Origin: Empedobacter brevis NBRC 14943 = ATCC 43319
Lineage (GTDB): Bacteria; Bacteroidota; Bacteroidia; Flavobacteriales; Weeksellaceae
NCBI RefSeq assembly: GCF_000382425.1
Contig: NZ_KB908306.1
Coordinates: 1 to 64,000 of the forward strand
Reading direction: 5' to 3'
DNA: 64,000 nucleotides
The notes under the pieces were generated by a model, which saw nothing but the letters and a program-made list of their open reading frames with translations, was not told the origin of the DNA and ran no database searches. This document shows, in pieces, positions 1 to 9,043 of the stretch (the first letter of the stretch is position 1; the number at the start of each line of letters is the position of its first letter). The translations under genes were made by a program, and so were the position numbers.

Positions 1-105
1 AAGGTTAGTTAATCTTATTTGGATTATGGTAGTATACCGGTTGTGTGAATAAATAAAACAATAATGTCAAAGAAATAATAGGAACTAAAACCTATATAAA
101 AATAT

Positions 106-213
<108 letters not shown>

Positions 214-222
214 TTTTTAATC

Positions 223-257
223 AAAAGCCTCAAGTGAATTACTTGAGGCTTTTTTTA
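223..257 (+). terminator. Terminator of the rRNA operon
   Basis: Inverted repeat AAGCCTCAAGT / ACTTGAGGCTT with a five-base loop, followed by a run of seven T. It lies ten bases after the 5S gene. Confidence 0.9.
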
Positions 258-683
258 TGGGGTAAAATAAAAAATAAAGGTTTAGGATAAGGAATCCTGA
301 AAAGATTTTTACTTTTTTTCAGCACTCTTGATCCTAACAATTAACTCACTACTTAGTACGTATGCCTTGAACGTAGGGAATTCCGTAAAATCATTCTTAT
401 TGTACTTCAATTTAGTCTTCTCCTAAAAGTTATATAAATGATCTTAAATGATATTTAACGGTACTCTTACAGTGTATATAATGAGCTATTTCTTTGCTGG
501 TCTTCAGAAATTATTAGGAAAGTATTTACTTCGATTCATTCTACACCTTTAAATTTTAAGGATAGAATTCAAATAATTAAATGATTTTAATTTACAGTGT
601 CTATTTTTGATTAAATAAGAGCTAAAAGTCTTTGAAGTATCTTTTTAAGCCTTAATTAGTAGTTGTGATGTTATTTTATTATT
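258..683. other. Gene-free stretch after the rRNA operon
   Basis: AT-rich with no intact gene. The only recognisable content is a decayed LuxR-type helix-turn-helix remnant on the minus strand at about 430-545. The rest shows nothing I can support. Confidence 0.6.
430..545 (-). pseudogene. Remnant of a LuxR/GerE-type DNA-binding domain
   Basis: Read on the minus strand, positions ~507 to 430 encode KTSKEIAHYIHCKSTVKYHL followed by four residues and a stop. This matches the GerE helix-turn-helix pattern (xTSKEIA-x-x-L-x-x-S-x-x-TVK-x-H). The preceding bases (about 545-510) give FLIISE in a different frame, as expected for the start of the same domain after a frameshift, and there is no start codon or receiver domain. 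I read it as the decayed 3' end of a regulator gene. It is short, so a chance match remains possible. Confidence 0.35.
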
Positions 684-1466
684 TTATCCAAAATAAAATG
701 AATCTCGGTCATTTAGGAAGTTAAAATGTTGGCGGGTCTTATTCTGTTCTTCTTTATCTATCTCAAATTGTAATATTTCAGGATGTTTGTTTATTGTTTT
801 TACATCTTGACCCAATGTATCAAATAAATGCGAATCTCCTTTATATTCGAGATGATAACCGTCTACCCCAATTCTATTTACTCCGGCAACAAAAGCCATA
901 TTTTCTATTGCACGAGTTTTGAGTAACGATACCCATGCTTCTCGCCGTGCTTTTGGCCAGCTAGCATTGCATAAGATCAAATCATAAGGATTTTCTTCTG
1001 TATTGCGAACCCAAACAGGGAAACGTAGATCGTAACAAACTATTGGGCGAATTTGCCACCCTTTATAATCGATTGTTACAATTTTATCACCTGCAGAATA
1101 TACACCAGCTTCTTTTCCGTAACTGAACAAATGTTTCTTATCGTAAATGTAAATAGAACCGCTAGGACAGACGAAATAAAATCGGTTAAAGTATTTGTCG
1201 TTTTCGTGTGTAGAAATACTGCCTGCTAATGCAGAATTTAATTCTTTGGCTTTATGTTGCATCCATTCAAAAGTTTCTCCAAATGGTTTTTGAGCAATTT
1301 TTTCTACATTCATCGAAAAACCAGACGCAAACATTTCGGGTAACAAGATAAGATCTGTTTGATGATTGGTTAACAAATTATCTAAATAAATTTGATTTGC
1401 TTTTGCATCTTCCCAAATAACATCATATTCAATCAAAGAGATTTTAAGTTTATTCTGATTTTCCAT
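684..1466 (-). CDS. Carbon-nitrogen hydrolase, omega-amidase (Nit2/YafV-like)
   Basis: A 260-residue nitrilase-fold protein, the usual length for omega-amidases. The catalytic triad is visible: Glu44 in LLPEMF, Lys110 in YDKKHLF and Cys144 in PIVCYDLRFP. Enzymes of this group hydrolyse alpha-ketoglutaramate or alpha-ketosuccinamate, the products of glutamine/asparagine transaminases, to 2-oxo acids and ammonia in the cytoplasm. There is no signal peptide. Its first codons overlap the 3' end of the upstream PAP2 gene by 17 bases, so the two are probably co-transcribed, although no functional link is obvious. The subfamily call rests on overall resemblance, so another nitrilase-superfamily substrate is possible. 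Confidence 0.85.
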   Translation of the reverse strand: MENQNKLKISLIEYDVIWEDAKANQIYLDNLLTNHQTDLILLPEMFASGFSMNVEKIAQKPFGETFEWMQHKAKELNSALAGSISTHENDKYFNRFYFVCPSGSIYIYDKKHLFSYGKEAGVYSAGDKIVTIDYKGWQIRPIVCYDLRFPVWVRNTEENPYDLILCNASWPKARREAWVSLLKTRAIENMAFVAGVNRIGVDGYHLEYKGDSHLFDTLGQDVKTINKHPEILQFEIDKEEQNKTRQHFNFLNDRDSFYFG

Positions 1467-2115
1467 TGGTGATAAATTTTTGATCTAATACAGGATGATT
1501 ATAATAATTGATGATGTAATACGTAAAGATAAAAATAAAAAAACCGATAAACGAACCTCCAACAGTATCAATTGCAAAATGCCGCGAAAGATAAATTCGA
1601 CTTATGGCAATACTAGGGAATAACAAGGCGTAAAACAATTGCAACCATCTATTTTTTGTCAACAAGCACAAACTCATTGCAATTATTGAAGCTGTTAAAG
1701 AATGTCCTGATGGAAAAGTAGAGGCCATTTGTATAGCATAATCTTTTACCAGAACGATATCAATTTTTTTCTGCGAAAAATAATAACCTGGTCGTAAAAC
1801 TTGCGCAAAATAGACATTTTTAAAGAAAAGACTGATCAAAGATGCGACAGACTCTGCGAGGAATAAATATAAAACCATTCTTTTGGTATGTTTCCAACAT
1901 AAATAAGCAAGAACGATAAAGAACAAATAATAAGTCCCAAAATCAGTATAGAAAACAAAGAATTTGTCAAAGTAATGGCTGCTATATTTGTTGAAATGGA
2001 GGTGTAATTCGTCTCTGCCAAAGTATTGAGTCATGGCGATAGCCGCGAAATTATATATAAAAAATACGACAAAAAAAGGCCAGATACGTAGAAATAAATC
2101 TTTTTGTTGGTTCAT
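1450..2115 (-). CDS. PAP2-family membrane phosphatase
   Basis: A 221-residue integral membrane protein with about six hydrophobic segments and the three-part PAP2 active site: K99...R108-P109, PSGH at 135-138, and SR-x5-H-x3-D at 172-183 (S172, R173, H179, D183). Family members remove phosphate from lipid phosphates such as undecaprenyl pyrophosphate or phosphatidic acid on the outer face of the inner membrane, or act in lipid A modification. The substrate cannot be read from sequence. It is transcribed with the downstream omega-amidase, which it overlaps by 17 bases. It is separated from rplT by a terminator. Confidence 0.88.
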   Translation of the reverse strand: MNQQKDLFLRIWPFFVVFFIYNFAAIAMTQYFGRDELHLHFNKYSSHYFDKFFVFYTDFGTYYLFFIVLAYLCWKHTKRMVLYLFLAESVASLISLFFKNVYFAQVLRPGYYFSQKKIDIVLVKDYAIQMASTFPSGHSLTASIIAMSLCLLTKNRWLQLFYALLFPSIAISRIYLSRHFAIDTVGGSFIGFFIFIFTYYIINYYNHPVLDQKFITNGKSE

Positions 2116-2148
2116 AAAAAGTAAAAATATTTAATCAAATTTAGGCAA

Positions 2149-2178
2149 AAAAAAACTTGACTAAATAGCCAAGTTTAA
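2149..2178 (-). terminator. Terminator after rplT
   Basis: On the minus strand the arms AAACTTG and CAAGTTT enclose a ten-base loop and are followed by a T-rich run. It sits about 25 bases after the rplT stop and closes the thrS-infC-rpmI-rplT unit. Confidence 0.75.
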
Positions 2179-2202
2179 AACGTTTTAATATTGTTTAAAA
2201 AA

Positions 2203-2547
2203 TTATTTTACTTTTTCTACGATAGCTTTGAAAGCTTCTGGATTGTTCATCGCTAAGTCAGCTAAAACTTTACGATTTAATTCAATACCAGCTTTATGAA
2301 CAGCTCCCATAAATTTAGAGTAAGATAATCCGTGTAATCTCGCTCCTGCGTTAATTCTTTGAATCCATAACGCACGGAAATTTCTTTTCTTTTGACGTCT
2401 ATCACGGTAAGCGTAAACTAAACCTTTTTCTACTGCATTTTTAGCAACAGTCCAAACATTTTTTCTTCTTCCGAAATATCCTTTTGCAAGTTTTAAAACT
2501 CTTTTTCTTCTAGCTCTTGACGCAACTGCGTTTACTGATCTTGGCAT
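2203..2547 (-). CDS. rplT: 50S ribosomal protein L20
   Basis: A 114-residue basic protein beginning [19 protein letters not shown] with the L20 hallmarks [22 protein letters not shown] and [12 protein letters not shown]20 binds 23S rRNA early in 50S assembly and in many bacteria represses its own operon. It is the last gene of thrS-infC-rpmI-rplT, separated from rpmI by 95 bases that hold possible RNA structure. Full length, with an ATG start. Confidence 0.98.
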   Translation of the reverse strand: MPRSVNAVASRARRKRVLKLAKGYFGRRKNVWTVAKNAVEKGLVYAYRDRRQKKRNFRALWIQRINAGARLHGLSYSKFMGAVHKAGIELNRKVLADLAMNNPEAFKAIVEKVK

Positions 2548-2559
2548 AATTTTTAATTT

Positions 2560-2649
2560 TTTTGTAGTGGGCGAGATTGCTCTACTTTAAGGCCCATCAA
2601 CAGGGTTAATAATGAATTAATAAACCAAATAAGAACACGTTCTTATTTT
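2560..2649 (-). promoter_or_regulatory. Structured spacer between rpmI and rplT (candidate leader)
   Basis: The spacer contains a 9-bp hairpin with a four-base loop (arms AATAAGAA/TTCTTATT, about 2629-2650) overlapping the rpmI stop codon. Further on, GGGC and GCCC segments (about 2568-2601) can pair. There is no T-run after the first hairpin, so it is not a standard terminator. Position suggests an L20 autoregulatory leader or a processing site; that is inference. Confidence 0.35.
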
Positions 2650-2840
2650 AATCTTAATTGTTGTTTTACTGAATGAACATCAGCTTTATCAACTAAACCA
2701 GTCTGAGTTAAATTTCTCTTTTGTTTAGTCTCTTTTTTTGTTAGGATGTGGCTTTTAAAAGCGTGTTTTCTTTTAATTTTACCTGTTCCTGTTAATTTGA
2801 AACGTTTTTTCGCTCCAGATTTTGTTTTTAATTTTGGCAT
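2643..2840 (-). CDS. rpmI: 50S ribosomal protein L35
   Basis: A 65-residue, very basic protein beginning [20 protein letters not shown] with the family motif [14 protein letters not shown]. It is a small structural component of the large ribosomal subunit. It lies between infC (59-base gap) and rplT, the standard IF3-L35-L20 order. Complete. Confidence 0.98.
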   Translation of the reverse strand: MPKLKTKSGAKKRFKLTGTGKIKRKHAFKSHILTKKETKQKRNLTQTGLVDKADVHSVKQQLRLK

Positions 2841-2899
2841 GATTACAAATATTTAAAATTAAAACGTTTTTTATTTTTTGTAAGATAATGAAGACCCAA

Positions 2900-3451
2900 T
2901 TATTTTTTAGGTCCCATCATCATAATCATTCTTTTACCTTCAAGTTTTGGCATTTGTTCTACTTTTCCAACATCTTCCAAATCTTGCGCTAAACGTAACA
3001 ATAAAATCTCTCCTTGATCTTTAAAGATAATAGAACGACCTTTAAAGAAAACATAAGCTTTCAATTTTGAACCTTCTTCTAAGAAAGATCTGGCGTGACG
3101 TCTTTTGAATTCGTAATCGTGATCATCTGTTTGAGGACCGAAACGAATTTCTTTAACGACAACTTTTTGTTGTTTAGCTTTTAGTTCTTTCTCTTTTTTC
3201 TTTTGTTCGTATAAGAATTTTTTGTACTCTACGACACGACAAACAGGTGGAACGGCTTTTTCACTGATCATTACCAAATCTAATCCTTGTTCCTGAGCAA
3301 GCTCTAAAGCTTTAGAAATTGGGTAAACTCCAGGTTCTATACCTTCTCCAACAACGCGAACTTCTTTTGCGTCAATCTTATCATTGATCTTGTGTTGATC
3401 TTCCTTAATTACTCTGGCTGGACCTCTGCCGCCTTTTCTTCTAATTGCGAT
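2900..3451 (-). CDS. infC: Translation initiation factor IF-3, non-AUG start
   Basis: The reading frame upstream of the first plausible standard start (a TTG at 3277) stays open and encodes the whole IF-3 N-terminal domain: IAIRRKGG, a lysine-rich stretch, [31 protein letters not shown]. No ATG, GTG or TTG occurs between the frame's opening stop and this domain. I place the start at ATC (3451-3449), giving 183 residues of normal family length; ATA at 3457 or ATT at 3445 are alternatives. IF-3 proofreads codon-anticodon pairing at initiation and discriminates against non-AUG starts, so such a start is a known autoregulatory device for infC. The gene begins 18 bases after the thrS stop. Confidence 0.9.
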   Translation of the reverse strand: MAIRRKGGRGPARVIKEDQHKINDKIDAKEVRVVGEGIEPGVYPISKALELAQEQGLDLVMISEKAVPPVCRVVEYKKFLYEQKKKEKELKAKQQKVVVKEIRFGPQTDDHDYEFKRRHARSFLEEGSKLKAYVFFKGRSIIFKDQGEILLLRLAQDLEDVGKVEQMPKLEGKRMIMMMGPKK

Positions 3452-3469
3452 AGTTATTCTGTTTTTAAA

Positions 3470-5392
3470 TTATTTTAATTTGATTTGTTCTTTCATGAAG
3501 TTGATAAACGCTTGAATAGTCATCTCTCCTAAATCACCTTCGCCGTGTCTTCTTACAGAAACTGTACCATTTTCTGCTTCTTTTTCACCGATGATTAACA
3601 TGAAAGGAATTTTGTTGATTTCAGCATCACGGATTTTTTTACCAGTTTTCTCATTTCTACTGTCAATCAATCCGTTAATTTCTTCTTCAGCCAGCAAATT
3701 TAATACTTTTTCTCCATATTCTACATATTTTTCACTAATTGGTAAAATTGTGAATAAATCTGGTGTTAACCAAAGTGGTAAATTTCCTGCTGTATTTTCT
3801 AACAAGATGGCAATGAATCGTTCCATAGAGCCAAATGGCGCACGGTGGATCATTACTGGTCTGTGTTTTTCATTGTCTGCTCCGGTGTAAGTTAAATCAA
3901 AACGTTCTGGTAAGTTATAATCGACCTGGATTGTTCCTAATTGCCATTGACGTCCCAATGCATCTTTCACCATAAAGTCTAACTTAGGTCCGTAGAATGC
4001 AGCTTCCCCATATTCTACAACTGTTGGTAAACCTTTTTCTGCCGCAGCTGTTATAATTGCTTGTTCAGCTTTTGCCCAGTTTTCGTCAGTACCAATATAT
4101 TTTTCTTTATTTTCAGGATCTCTCAAAGAAATTTGAGCCGAATAATTATCAAATCCAAGATTTGTAAATACATATAGGACTAAATCAATTACTTTTTTGA
4201 ATTCTTCTAATAATTGATCTGGTGTACAGAACAAGTGTGCATCATCTTGAGTAAATCCACGAACACGAGTTAAACCATGTAATTCTCCTGATTGTTCGTA
4301 ACGGTAAACTGTACCAAATTCTGCATAACGTTTTGGTAAGTCGCGGTACGACCATTGCGATGTTTTGTAAATTTCACAGTGGTGAGGACAATTCATTGGT
4401 TTTAATAAGAATTCTTCTCCTTCGTTTGGTGTTTTAATTGGCTGAAAACTATCTGCACCATATTTTGCATAATGACCAGAAGTTACATACAATTCTTTTT
4501 GACCAATGTGTGGAGAAATGACCATTTCGTACCCCATTTTTTGTTGCTCTTTCAATAAGAAGTTTTCTAATTTTCTTCTTAAAGCAGCACCTTTTGGTAA
4601 CCAAAGTGGTAAACCTGCACCTACTTTTTCAGAGAAAGCAAATAAACCTAATTCTTTTCCTAATTTACGGTGATCACGTTTTTTAGCTTCTTCTAATAAC
4701 TCAAGATATTCTGTCAAATCTTTTTGTTTTGGGAAAGTAATTCCATAAACACGAGTCAACATCTTGTTTTTCTCGTCTCCACGCCAATAAGCTCCTGCAA
4801 CATTCAAGATTTTTGCAGCTTTTACAATTCCAGTATTTGGAATGTGTCCACCACGGCATAAATCTGTAAAGTTATCGTGTGTACAGAAAGTAATGTCCCC
4901 ATCTTGTAGATTAGAGATTAATTCTGTTTTGTACTCGTTATCTTTATATGTTTCTAAGGCATCTGCTTTAGAAACTGAATATAGTTTGAATTCAGCTTTT
5001 TTCTTTGCATTTTCAAGCATCGCTTTTTCTACTTTCGCAAAATCAGCTTCCGTAAATTTATCTTCACCAAAATCAACATCGTAATAGAATCCTTTTTCGA
5101 TTGCAGGTCCGATTGTTAATTTTGCCTCCGGATAAAACTCTAAAATAGCTTGCGCCAATAAGTGAGCAGATGAATGCCAAAAAGCTTTCTTTCCCATTTC
5201 ATCATTCCAGGTTAACAATTTGATCGTTGCATCTTTGGTGATTGGGGTTGTTGTTTCAACTTGATTGTCGTTTACTATAGCCGAAATTACATTACGTGCT
5301 AAACCTTCACTAATGCTCAGCGCTACATCCATAGGAGTTACGCCACTCTCATACTGTCTTACACTTCCGTCTGGAAGAGAAATGTTTATCAT
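3470..5392 (-). CDS. thrS: Threonyl-tRNA synthetase
   Basis: A full-length synthetase (640 residues from ATG at 5392): N-terminal TGS domain starting [17 protein letters not shown], the editing domain with [10 protein letters not shown], the class II core with [11 protein letters not shown] (a zinc ligand Cys) and [20 protein letters not shown], and the anticodon-binding domain at the C-terminus. It charges tRNA-Thr and hydrolyses mischarged Ser-tRNA. A longer reading frame opening at a TTG (5422) exists, but that TTG is part of the promoter -7 box, so I prefer the ATG. First gene of thrS-infC-rpmI-rplT. Confidence 0.97.
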   Translation of the reverse strand: MINISLPDGSVRQYESGVTPMDVALSISEGLARNVISAIVNDNQVETTTPITKDATIKLLTWNDEMGKKAFWHSSAHLLAQAILEFYPEAKLTIGPAIEKGFYYDVDFGEDKFTEADFAKVEKAMLENAKKKAEFKLYSVSKADALETYKDNEYKTELISNLQDGDITFCTHDNFTDLCRGGHIPNTGIVKAAKILNVAGAYWRGDEKNKMLTRVYGITFPKQKDLTEYLELLEEAKKRDHRKLGKELGLFAFSEKVGAGLPLWLPKGAALRRKLENFLLKEQQKMGYEMVISPHIGQKELYVTSGHYAKYGADSFQPIKTPNEGEEFLLKPMNCPHHCEIYKTSQWSYRDLPKRYAEFGTVYRYEQSGELHGLTRVRGFTQDDAHLFCTPDQLLEEFKKVIDLVLYVFTNLGFDNYSAQISLRDPENKEKYIGTDENWAKAEQAIITAAAEKGLPTVVEYGEAAFYGPKLDFMVKDALGRQWQLGTIQVDYNLPERFDLTYTGADNEKHRPVMIHRAPFGSMERFIAILLENTAGNLPLWLTPDLFTILPISEKYVEYGEKVLNLLAEEEINGLIDSRNEKTGKKIRDAEINKIPFMLIIGEKEAENGTVSVRRHGEGDLGEMTIQAFINFMKEQIKLK

Positions 5393-5419
5393 CTTTCTTT
5401 TAGAATTTGTACTAAGATG

Positions 5420-5452
5420 CAAAATTACGACTTTTCTGTAAGTTGACGAAAT
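5420..5452 (-). promoter_or_regulatory. Predicted thrS promoter
   Basis: On the minus strand TAATTTTG (5427-5420) matches the Bacteroidota -7 consensus TAnnTTTG. About 20 bases upstream is TTTC, close to the -33 TTTG element. The spacing is right for the sigma-ABfr type of promoter. Transcription would begin shortly before the ATG at 5392. Confidence 0.55.
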
Positions 5453-5470
5453 TTTTAAAGGGTTGATTTT
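5432..5470. repeat. Direct repeat copy 1 (thrS upstream region)
   Basis: A 39-base segment matching 6937-6975 with a single difference, in the same orientation. This copy carries the upstream part of the thrS promoter. Confidence 0.85.
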
Positions 5471-5535
5471 AGCTAAAATATTAAGTAAATAGTTGTGATA
5501 CTGTTTTGAATCTAATTATCTTATTTTCGAAACAA

Positions 5536-6786
5536 TTATTTCTTTATAAACTTTAAAATTTCGTTCGATTGTTTTGGTTTAATATAATAGATTCCTGCTG
5601 TTAAACCTTGGCAATCAATCGTTACATTTGATTGATTATTGATGTGAACCGATTGTACAAATTGTCCAATTGAATTGTAAATGAAAAGTATGTTATTTTG
5701 AGCGTTTAATTGAGTTTTATCAATACCAATCATAATTTTATCATTCGTGATATTCGATGATTGTAACCAGATAAATGGTTTTGATTCAAACGTTTTTGTG
5801 TTTAAATTTTCGTGAATTTTAAATTGCATGACAACAGGTAAATGATCGCTCATGTTGTACAAATTAGTTCGTAATGTTTGCGAGTAAATACCTGTACAGT
5901 TTGGATCTTTTACGTCTTTATCTAGACAATCTCCATTATTTCCATAAGCCTTATAACTTTCATTTACATAAGATAAGCGTGTACTATTCTTGAAGTTTTC
6001 GCTCATCATAATAAAATCAAAACGATCATCCAATCCGCCACCTGCTCCTGCATTAGTCCCACTACCAAAACCTACGTTAGAAACGCGCGTGCTTTGTGTG
6101 TGTAAGTAACTAAAAGTTGGATTGTTTTGCCAATTTCCTGGTGCATTGAGTGGATCAATCATCAAAATAGCATTTGTTGGATTTAAAATTTCTTGATAAG
6201 CAGGTTCTGATGAGTTATAAAAATTAAAATCTCCAGCAAAAAGTACATATGTATTAGGTTGTGTTAGCTTTTTCAAAGATTTTGTTACTTCTTGCACCAT
6301 TTCCAAGCGTATTTGACGATTTGCAGGTCCTGTACTTGATTTTAAATGAGCAACAAAAACTTCTAAACGAATTGTGTCGTTTGAAGTTATATTTAATTGG
6401 AAAGAATATTGATTGATGTCGCGATAAACTGTTGGGATTTTTTGTTGGTTAACTAAAGTAAGTTTACGTGTGTTGTAAAAAACCATTGTTTGTAAAGGAT
6501 CATCTAAATTGGTTGAGTCAGCTACAAAAAGAGCGCGAGCAAATTTATCAGGTTGATTTTGCAACGAAGTATTCAGAATTAAATCAGCGCCGTTTTCGGA
6601 TACTAATTCACAAATCATAAATAAATCAGGTTGGTATTCGTCTAAAATATTTTTTAAGATAAATTGACGATTTTGAGGGAGTGAGTTCGGAAATTTAAAC
6701 ACATTGTAAAACATCGTATTTAATGTTTCTTGTGAAAAAAGAGAAACCGAAAGTATTAAAAAAAGAGAGAGTATAATTTTTTTCAT
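5536..6786 (-). CDS. Secreted endonuclease/exonuclease/phosphatase-family protein with T9SS tag
   Basis: A 416-residue protein. Residues 1-19 form a signal peptide ending LFSQ. Residues ~22-335 are an EEP-fold (DNase I-like) domain with the metal and catalytic motifs FYNVFKF, ICELVSENG, AGDFNFYNS, DDRFDFIMM and SDHLPVVMQF. The C-terminal ~80 residues form a type A type-IX-secretion sorting domain (IGQFVQSVHIN ... GLTAGIYYIK), so it is probably exported through the outer membrane. The substrate could be extracellular DNA, RNA or a phosphoester. The gene is bracketed by two near-identical 39-base repeats copied from the thrS leader, suggesting it arrived after thrS was in place. Confidence 0.85.
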   Translation of the reverse strand: MKKIILSLFLILSVSLFSQETLNTMFYNVFKFPNSLPQNRQFILKNILDEYQPDLFMICELVSENGADLILNTSLQNQPDKFARALFVADSTNLDDPLQTMVFYNTRKLTLVNQQKIPTVYRDINQYSFQLNITSNDTIRLEVFVAHLKSSTGPANRQIRLEMVQEVTKSLKKLTQPNTYVLFAGDFNFYNSSEPAYQEILNPTNAILMIDPLNAPGNWQNNPTFSYLHTQSTRVSNVGFGSGTNAGAGGGLDDRFDFIMMSENFKNSTRLSYVNESYKAYGNNGDCLDKDVKDPNCTGIYSQTLRTNLYNMSDHLPVVMQFKIHENLNTKTFESKPFIWLQSSNITNDKIMIGIDKTQLNAQNNILFIYNSIGQFVQSVHINNQSNVTIDCQGLTAGIYYIKPKQSNEILKFIKK

Positions 6787-7235
6787 ATCAACTGATTTTC
6801 GTTTAACACTTGGATTTTTATAAAATCTAAAAACTTATTATTGGTATAAGTTTAGAATAAACTAAATATACTGATTATCAATTAAATAAAAAAGTATTTC
6901 TTTCTGAAAGAGAAATATTTATCACCTTACTTTTAATTTTCTGTAAGTTGACGAAATTTTTAAAGAGTTGATTTTTGACTTGTGATGATAGAAAATGATT
7001 TAAAGAGATTATATCATAAATTAATTCGAATAAATTAACATCAGTTTGTCGGTTTATAGAATTTTATGGAACAATTTATGGTGCTTTTTTATTTGATTAT
7101 CAAGTATATATTCGAGATGTTGTAAAGTCAAAGAGCGTATTGTCTGTAATTAACATAGGTCAATATTATTGGCATTATCTACACCTAATTTTACAGGAGT
7201 AAGAAAATAAATTCACAATTTTAAAAAATTAAATT
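6787..7235. other. Gene-free stretch with a thrS 5'-end relic
   Basis: Contains a relic resembling the thrS start and promoter at about 6904-6975. The remainder up to the hydrolase start is AT-rich and shows no gene. I cannot identify the promoter of the downstream gene with confidence. Confidence 0.6.
6937..6975. repeat. Direct repeat copy 2 (thrS leader relic)
   Basis: Matches 5432-5470 in 38 of 39 bases. Just beyond it (about 6904-6928, minus strand) GTGATAAATATTTCTCTTTC resembles the start of thrS, ATGATAAACATTTCTCTTCC, while the 35 or so bases in between are missing. It is therefore a broken copy of the thrS leader and first codons. Confidence 0.8.
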
Positions 7236-7877
7236 ATGGCAAGTTTACCTATCAGAGATCAGAAGAAAGATCATTTATTAACTCCGGAAAATTCAGCATT
7301 AATTGTTATCGATTATCAACCTGTACAGGTTAATTCGATTGCCTCTATGGATCGACAATTACTATTGAATAATATTTCAGGAGTAGCACAAGCGGCTAAA
7401 TTGTACGAATTACCAATTGTATTGTCTACAGTGAATGTTGAAACCGGATTTAATAAAGAAACAGTTCCTCAACTAAAGAAACATTTGCATGATGTTAAAT
7501 CTTATGATCGAACAACAATTAATTCTTGGGAGGATAAAGAGTTTGTAGAAGCAGTAAAAGAAACTGGTCGTAAGAAACTAATTATGACAGCACTTTGGAC
7601 AGAAGCATGTTTGACTTTCCCTGTGTTAGATGCTTTAAAAGAAGGATATGAAGTTTATATCGTTGTAGATGCAGTTGGAGGAACATCAAAAGAAGCTCAT
7701 GATGCAGCTATTCGCAGAATGGAACAAGCTGGAGCGATTTCTATTAGTGTTGCACAGTTGTTTTGTGAGTTGCAAAGAGATTGGAAAAGAGCTGAAACTT
7801 CACAAGGGTTTATGGAGCTATTTATCAATACGGGAGGTACAGCCGGTATTCAATTCAGCTATGATAAAACGGAATAA
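7236..7877 (+). CDS. Isochorismatase-like cysteine hydrolase (YcaC type)
   Basis: A 213-residue protein of the isochorismatase-like fold. Asp26 (ALIVIDYQ) and Cys125 (ALWTEACLTFP) are two of the three expected catalytic residues, and the segment DRTTINSWED around residue 91 matches the YcaC-type subgroup. The reaction of YcaC proteins is not established, so the substrate is unknown. There is no signal peptide. The gene stands alone between the thrS-relic spacer and a bidirectional terminator. Confidence 0.8.
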   Translation: MASLPIRDQKKDHLLTPENSALIVIDYQPVQVNSIASMDRQLLLNNISGVAQAAKLYELPIVLSTVNVETGFNKETVPQLKKHLHDVKSYDRTTINSWEDKEFVEAVKETGRKKLIMTALWTEACLTFPVLDALKEGYEVYIVVDAVGGTSKEAHDAAIRRMEQAGAISISVAQLFCELQRDWKRAETSQGFMELFINTGGTAGIQFSYDKTE

Positions 7878-7907
7878 TAATTTTAAGCGGTATAATATGA
7901 TTGCAAT

Positions 7908-7943
7908 AAAAAATGGCTAATGTAAAACATTAGCCATTTTTAT
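7908..7943. terminator. Bidirectional terminator
   Basis: A perfect 14-bp stem AAAATGGCTAATGT-type hairpin (arms AAAATGGCTAATG and CATTAGCCATTTT) with A-run before and T-run after. It serves both the hydrolase gene on the plus strand and the converging lptG gene on the minus strand. Confidence 0.88.
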
Positions 7944-7947
7944 CTAT

Positions 7948-9042
7948 TTATGATCGTGCTCGTCTGAAGTATAAAAATAAGGTGAGTAATCCGAAAACAA
8001 TGTTCGGAATCCAAGCGGCAATAAATGGAGAAACATAACCATTTTCGGAAAAAGTAGAAGTTGTTTGCGAAAAGAAAATATACACAAATGCTAATGAAAT
8101 TCCAACAGCTAAGTTTATTCCAATTCCTCCACGACGTTTTTTAGAAGAAAGTGATAGGGCTAAGATCGTTAAAATAATTGTCGAAAAAGGATTACTCAAA
8201 CGCGCATTTAGCTCATTTTGATATGTATTTACATTTGCAGAACCTTTTGCTTTTTGCTTCTGAATAAATTCATTCAGCTCAAACGTATTCATTGTTTCTG
8301 CGACGTATTCTTCTGGTAAAATTTCGTCAGGAGAAGCAGCTAACTTTATATTTGTATTTGGCTCATACTTCAATTTTTCTGTATGATCTTTATTGATTTC
8401 CCTTGTATAAACACTCATTAAAGCATATGTAGAATCTTTATCATTCCAATTGAAACTTGATGCAATGATTTGTTTCTTTAATTCTGTTGAATCAAATTTT
8501 TGATACATAAAAGAACTTCCCATTTTATCTGTTCTATCGTAGCTGTCTACAAAAACATATTCGTTAGGAGAAATTTGCGAACCAATACGTTGTCGTTTAT
8601 AATAATCTTCCTTATCTGTATTGCTTAACAAATGAGAGTATTGGTATTTATTCTTTTTAATATTTGCCCAGGGTAAAATTACATTTCCTACCAACATGGC
8701 AGAAACAGCTAAAAATAGGGCAACCCAAATGTAAGGAAGTGTAAATCGATAAAAACTAATTCCACCCGAAAGCACACCTACAATTTCTGTTTGCATCGTA
8801 AGACGTGAAGTAAAATAAATCACGGTGATGAAAACAGCAATTGGCAGAAAGGTATTGATAATCCAGACTGACCAATAGGGATAAAATTGAGTCATTGCTG
8901 CATAGGCAGTAGAACCACTATCATTAATACGGCCTAATTTCTGACTAAGATCGACAATAACGGCGATGGTAGACAAAATCAAAACCATGAAGATAAAGGT
9001 TCCGATAAAGTTTCGGATGATGTATTTATCAATTATTTTCAA
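7948..9042 (-). CDS. LptF/LptG-family lipopolysaccharide export permease
   Basis: A 364-residue inner-membrane protein beginning MKIIDKYIIRNFIGTF, with three hydrophobic segments before (residues ~10-125) and three after (residues ~280-360) a periplasmic domain, the usual LptF/G layout. In the LptBFG(C) complex these proteins extract LPS from the inner membrane and hand it to the periplasmic bridge. The start is a TTG one base after the tgt stop. It is supported by the conserved N-terminus and by the lack of any nearby ATG. The tight junction implies translational coupling with tgt. I cannot tell LptF from LptG for certain. Confidence 0.88.
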   Translation of the reverse strand: MKIIDKYIIRNFIGTFIFMVLILSTIAVIVDLSQKLGRINDSGSTAYAAMTQFYPYWSVWIINTFLPIAVFITVIYFTSRLTMQTEIVGVLSGGISFYRFTLPYIWVALFLAVSAMLVGNVILPWANIKKNKYQYSHLLSNTDKEDYYKRQRIGSQISPNEYVFVDSYDRTDKMGSSFMYQKFDSTELKKQIIASSFNWNDKDSTYALMSVYTREINKDHTEKLKYEPNTNIKLAASPDEILPEEYVAETMNTFELNEFIQKQKAKGSANVNTYQNELNARLSNPFSTIILTILALSLSSKKRRGGIGINLAVGISLAFVYIFFSQTTSTFSENGYVSPFIAAWIPNIVFGLLTLFLYFRRARS

Positions 9043-9043
9043 A

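Noticed and set aside
1-105. 3' end of 23S rRNA at the window start
   Set aside because: No 23S signature can be recognised in these bases; they are probably spacer.
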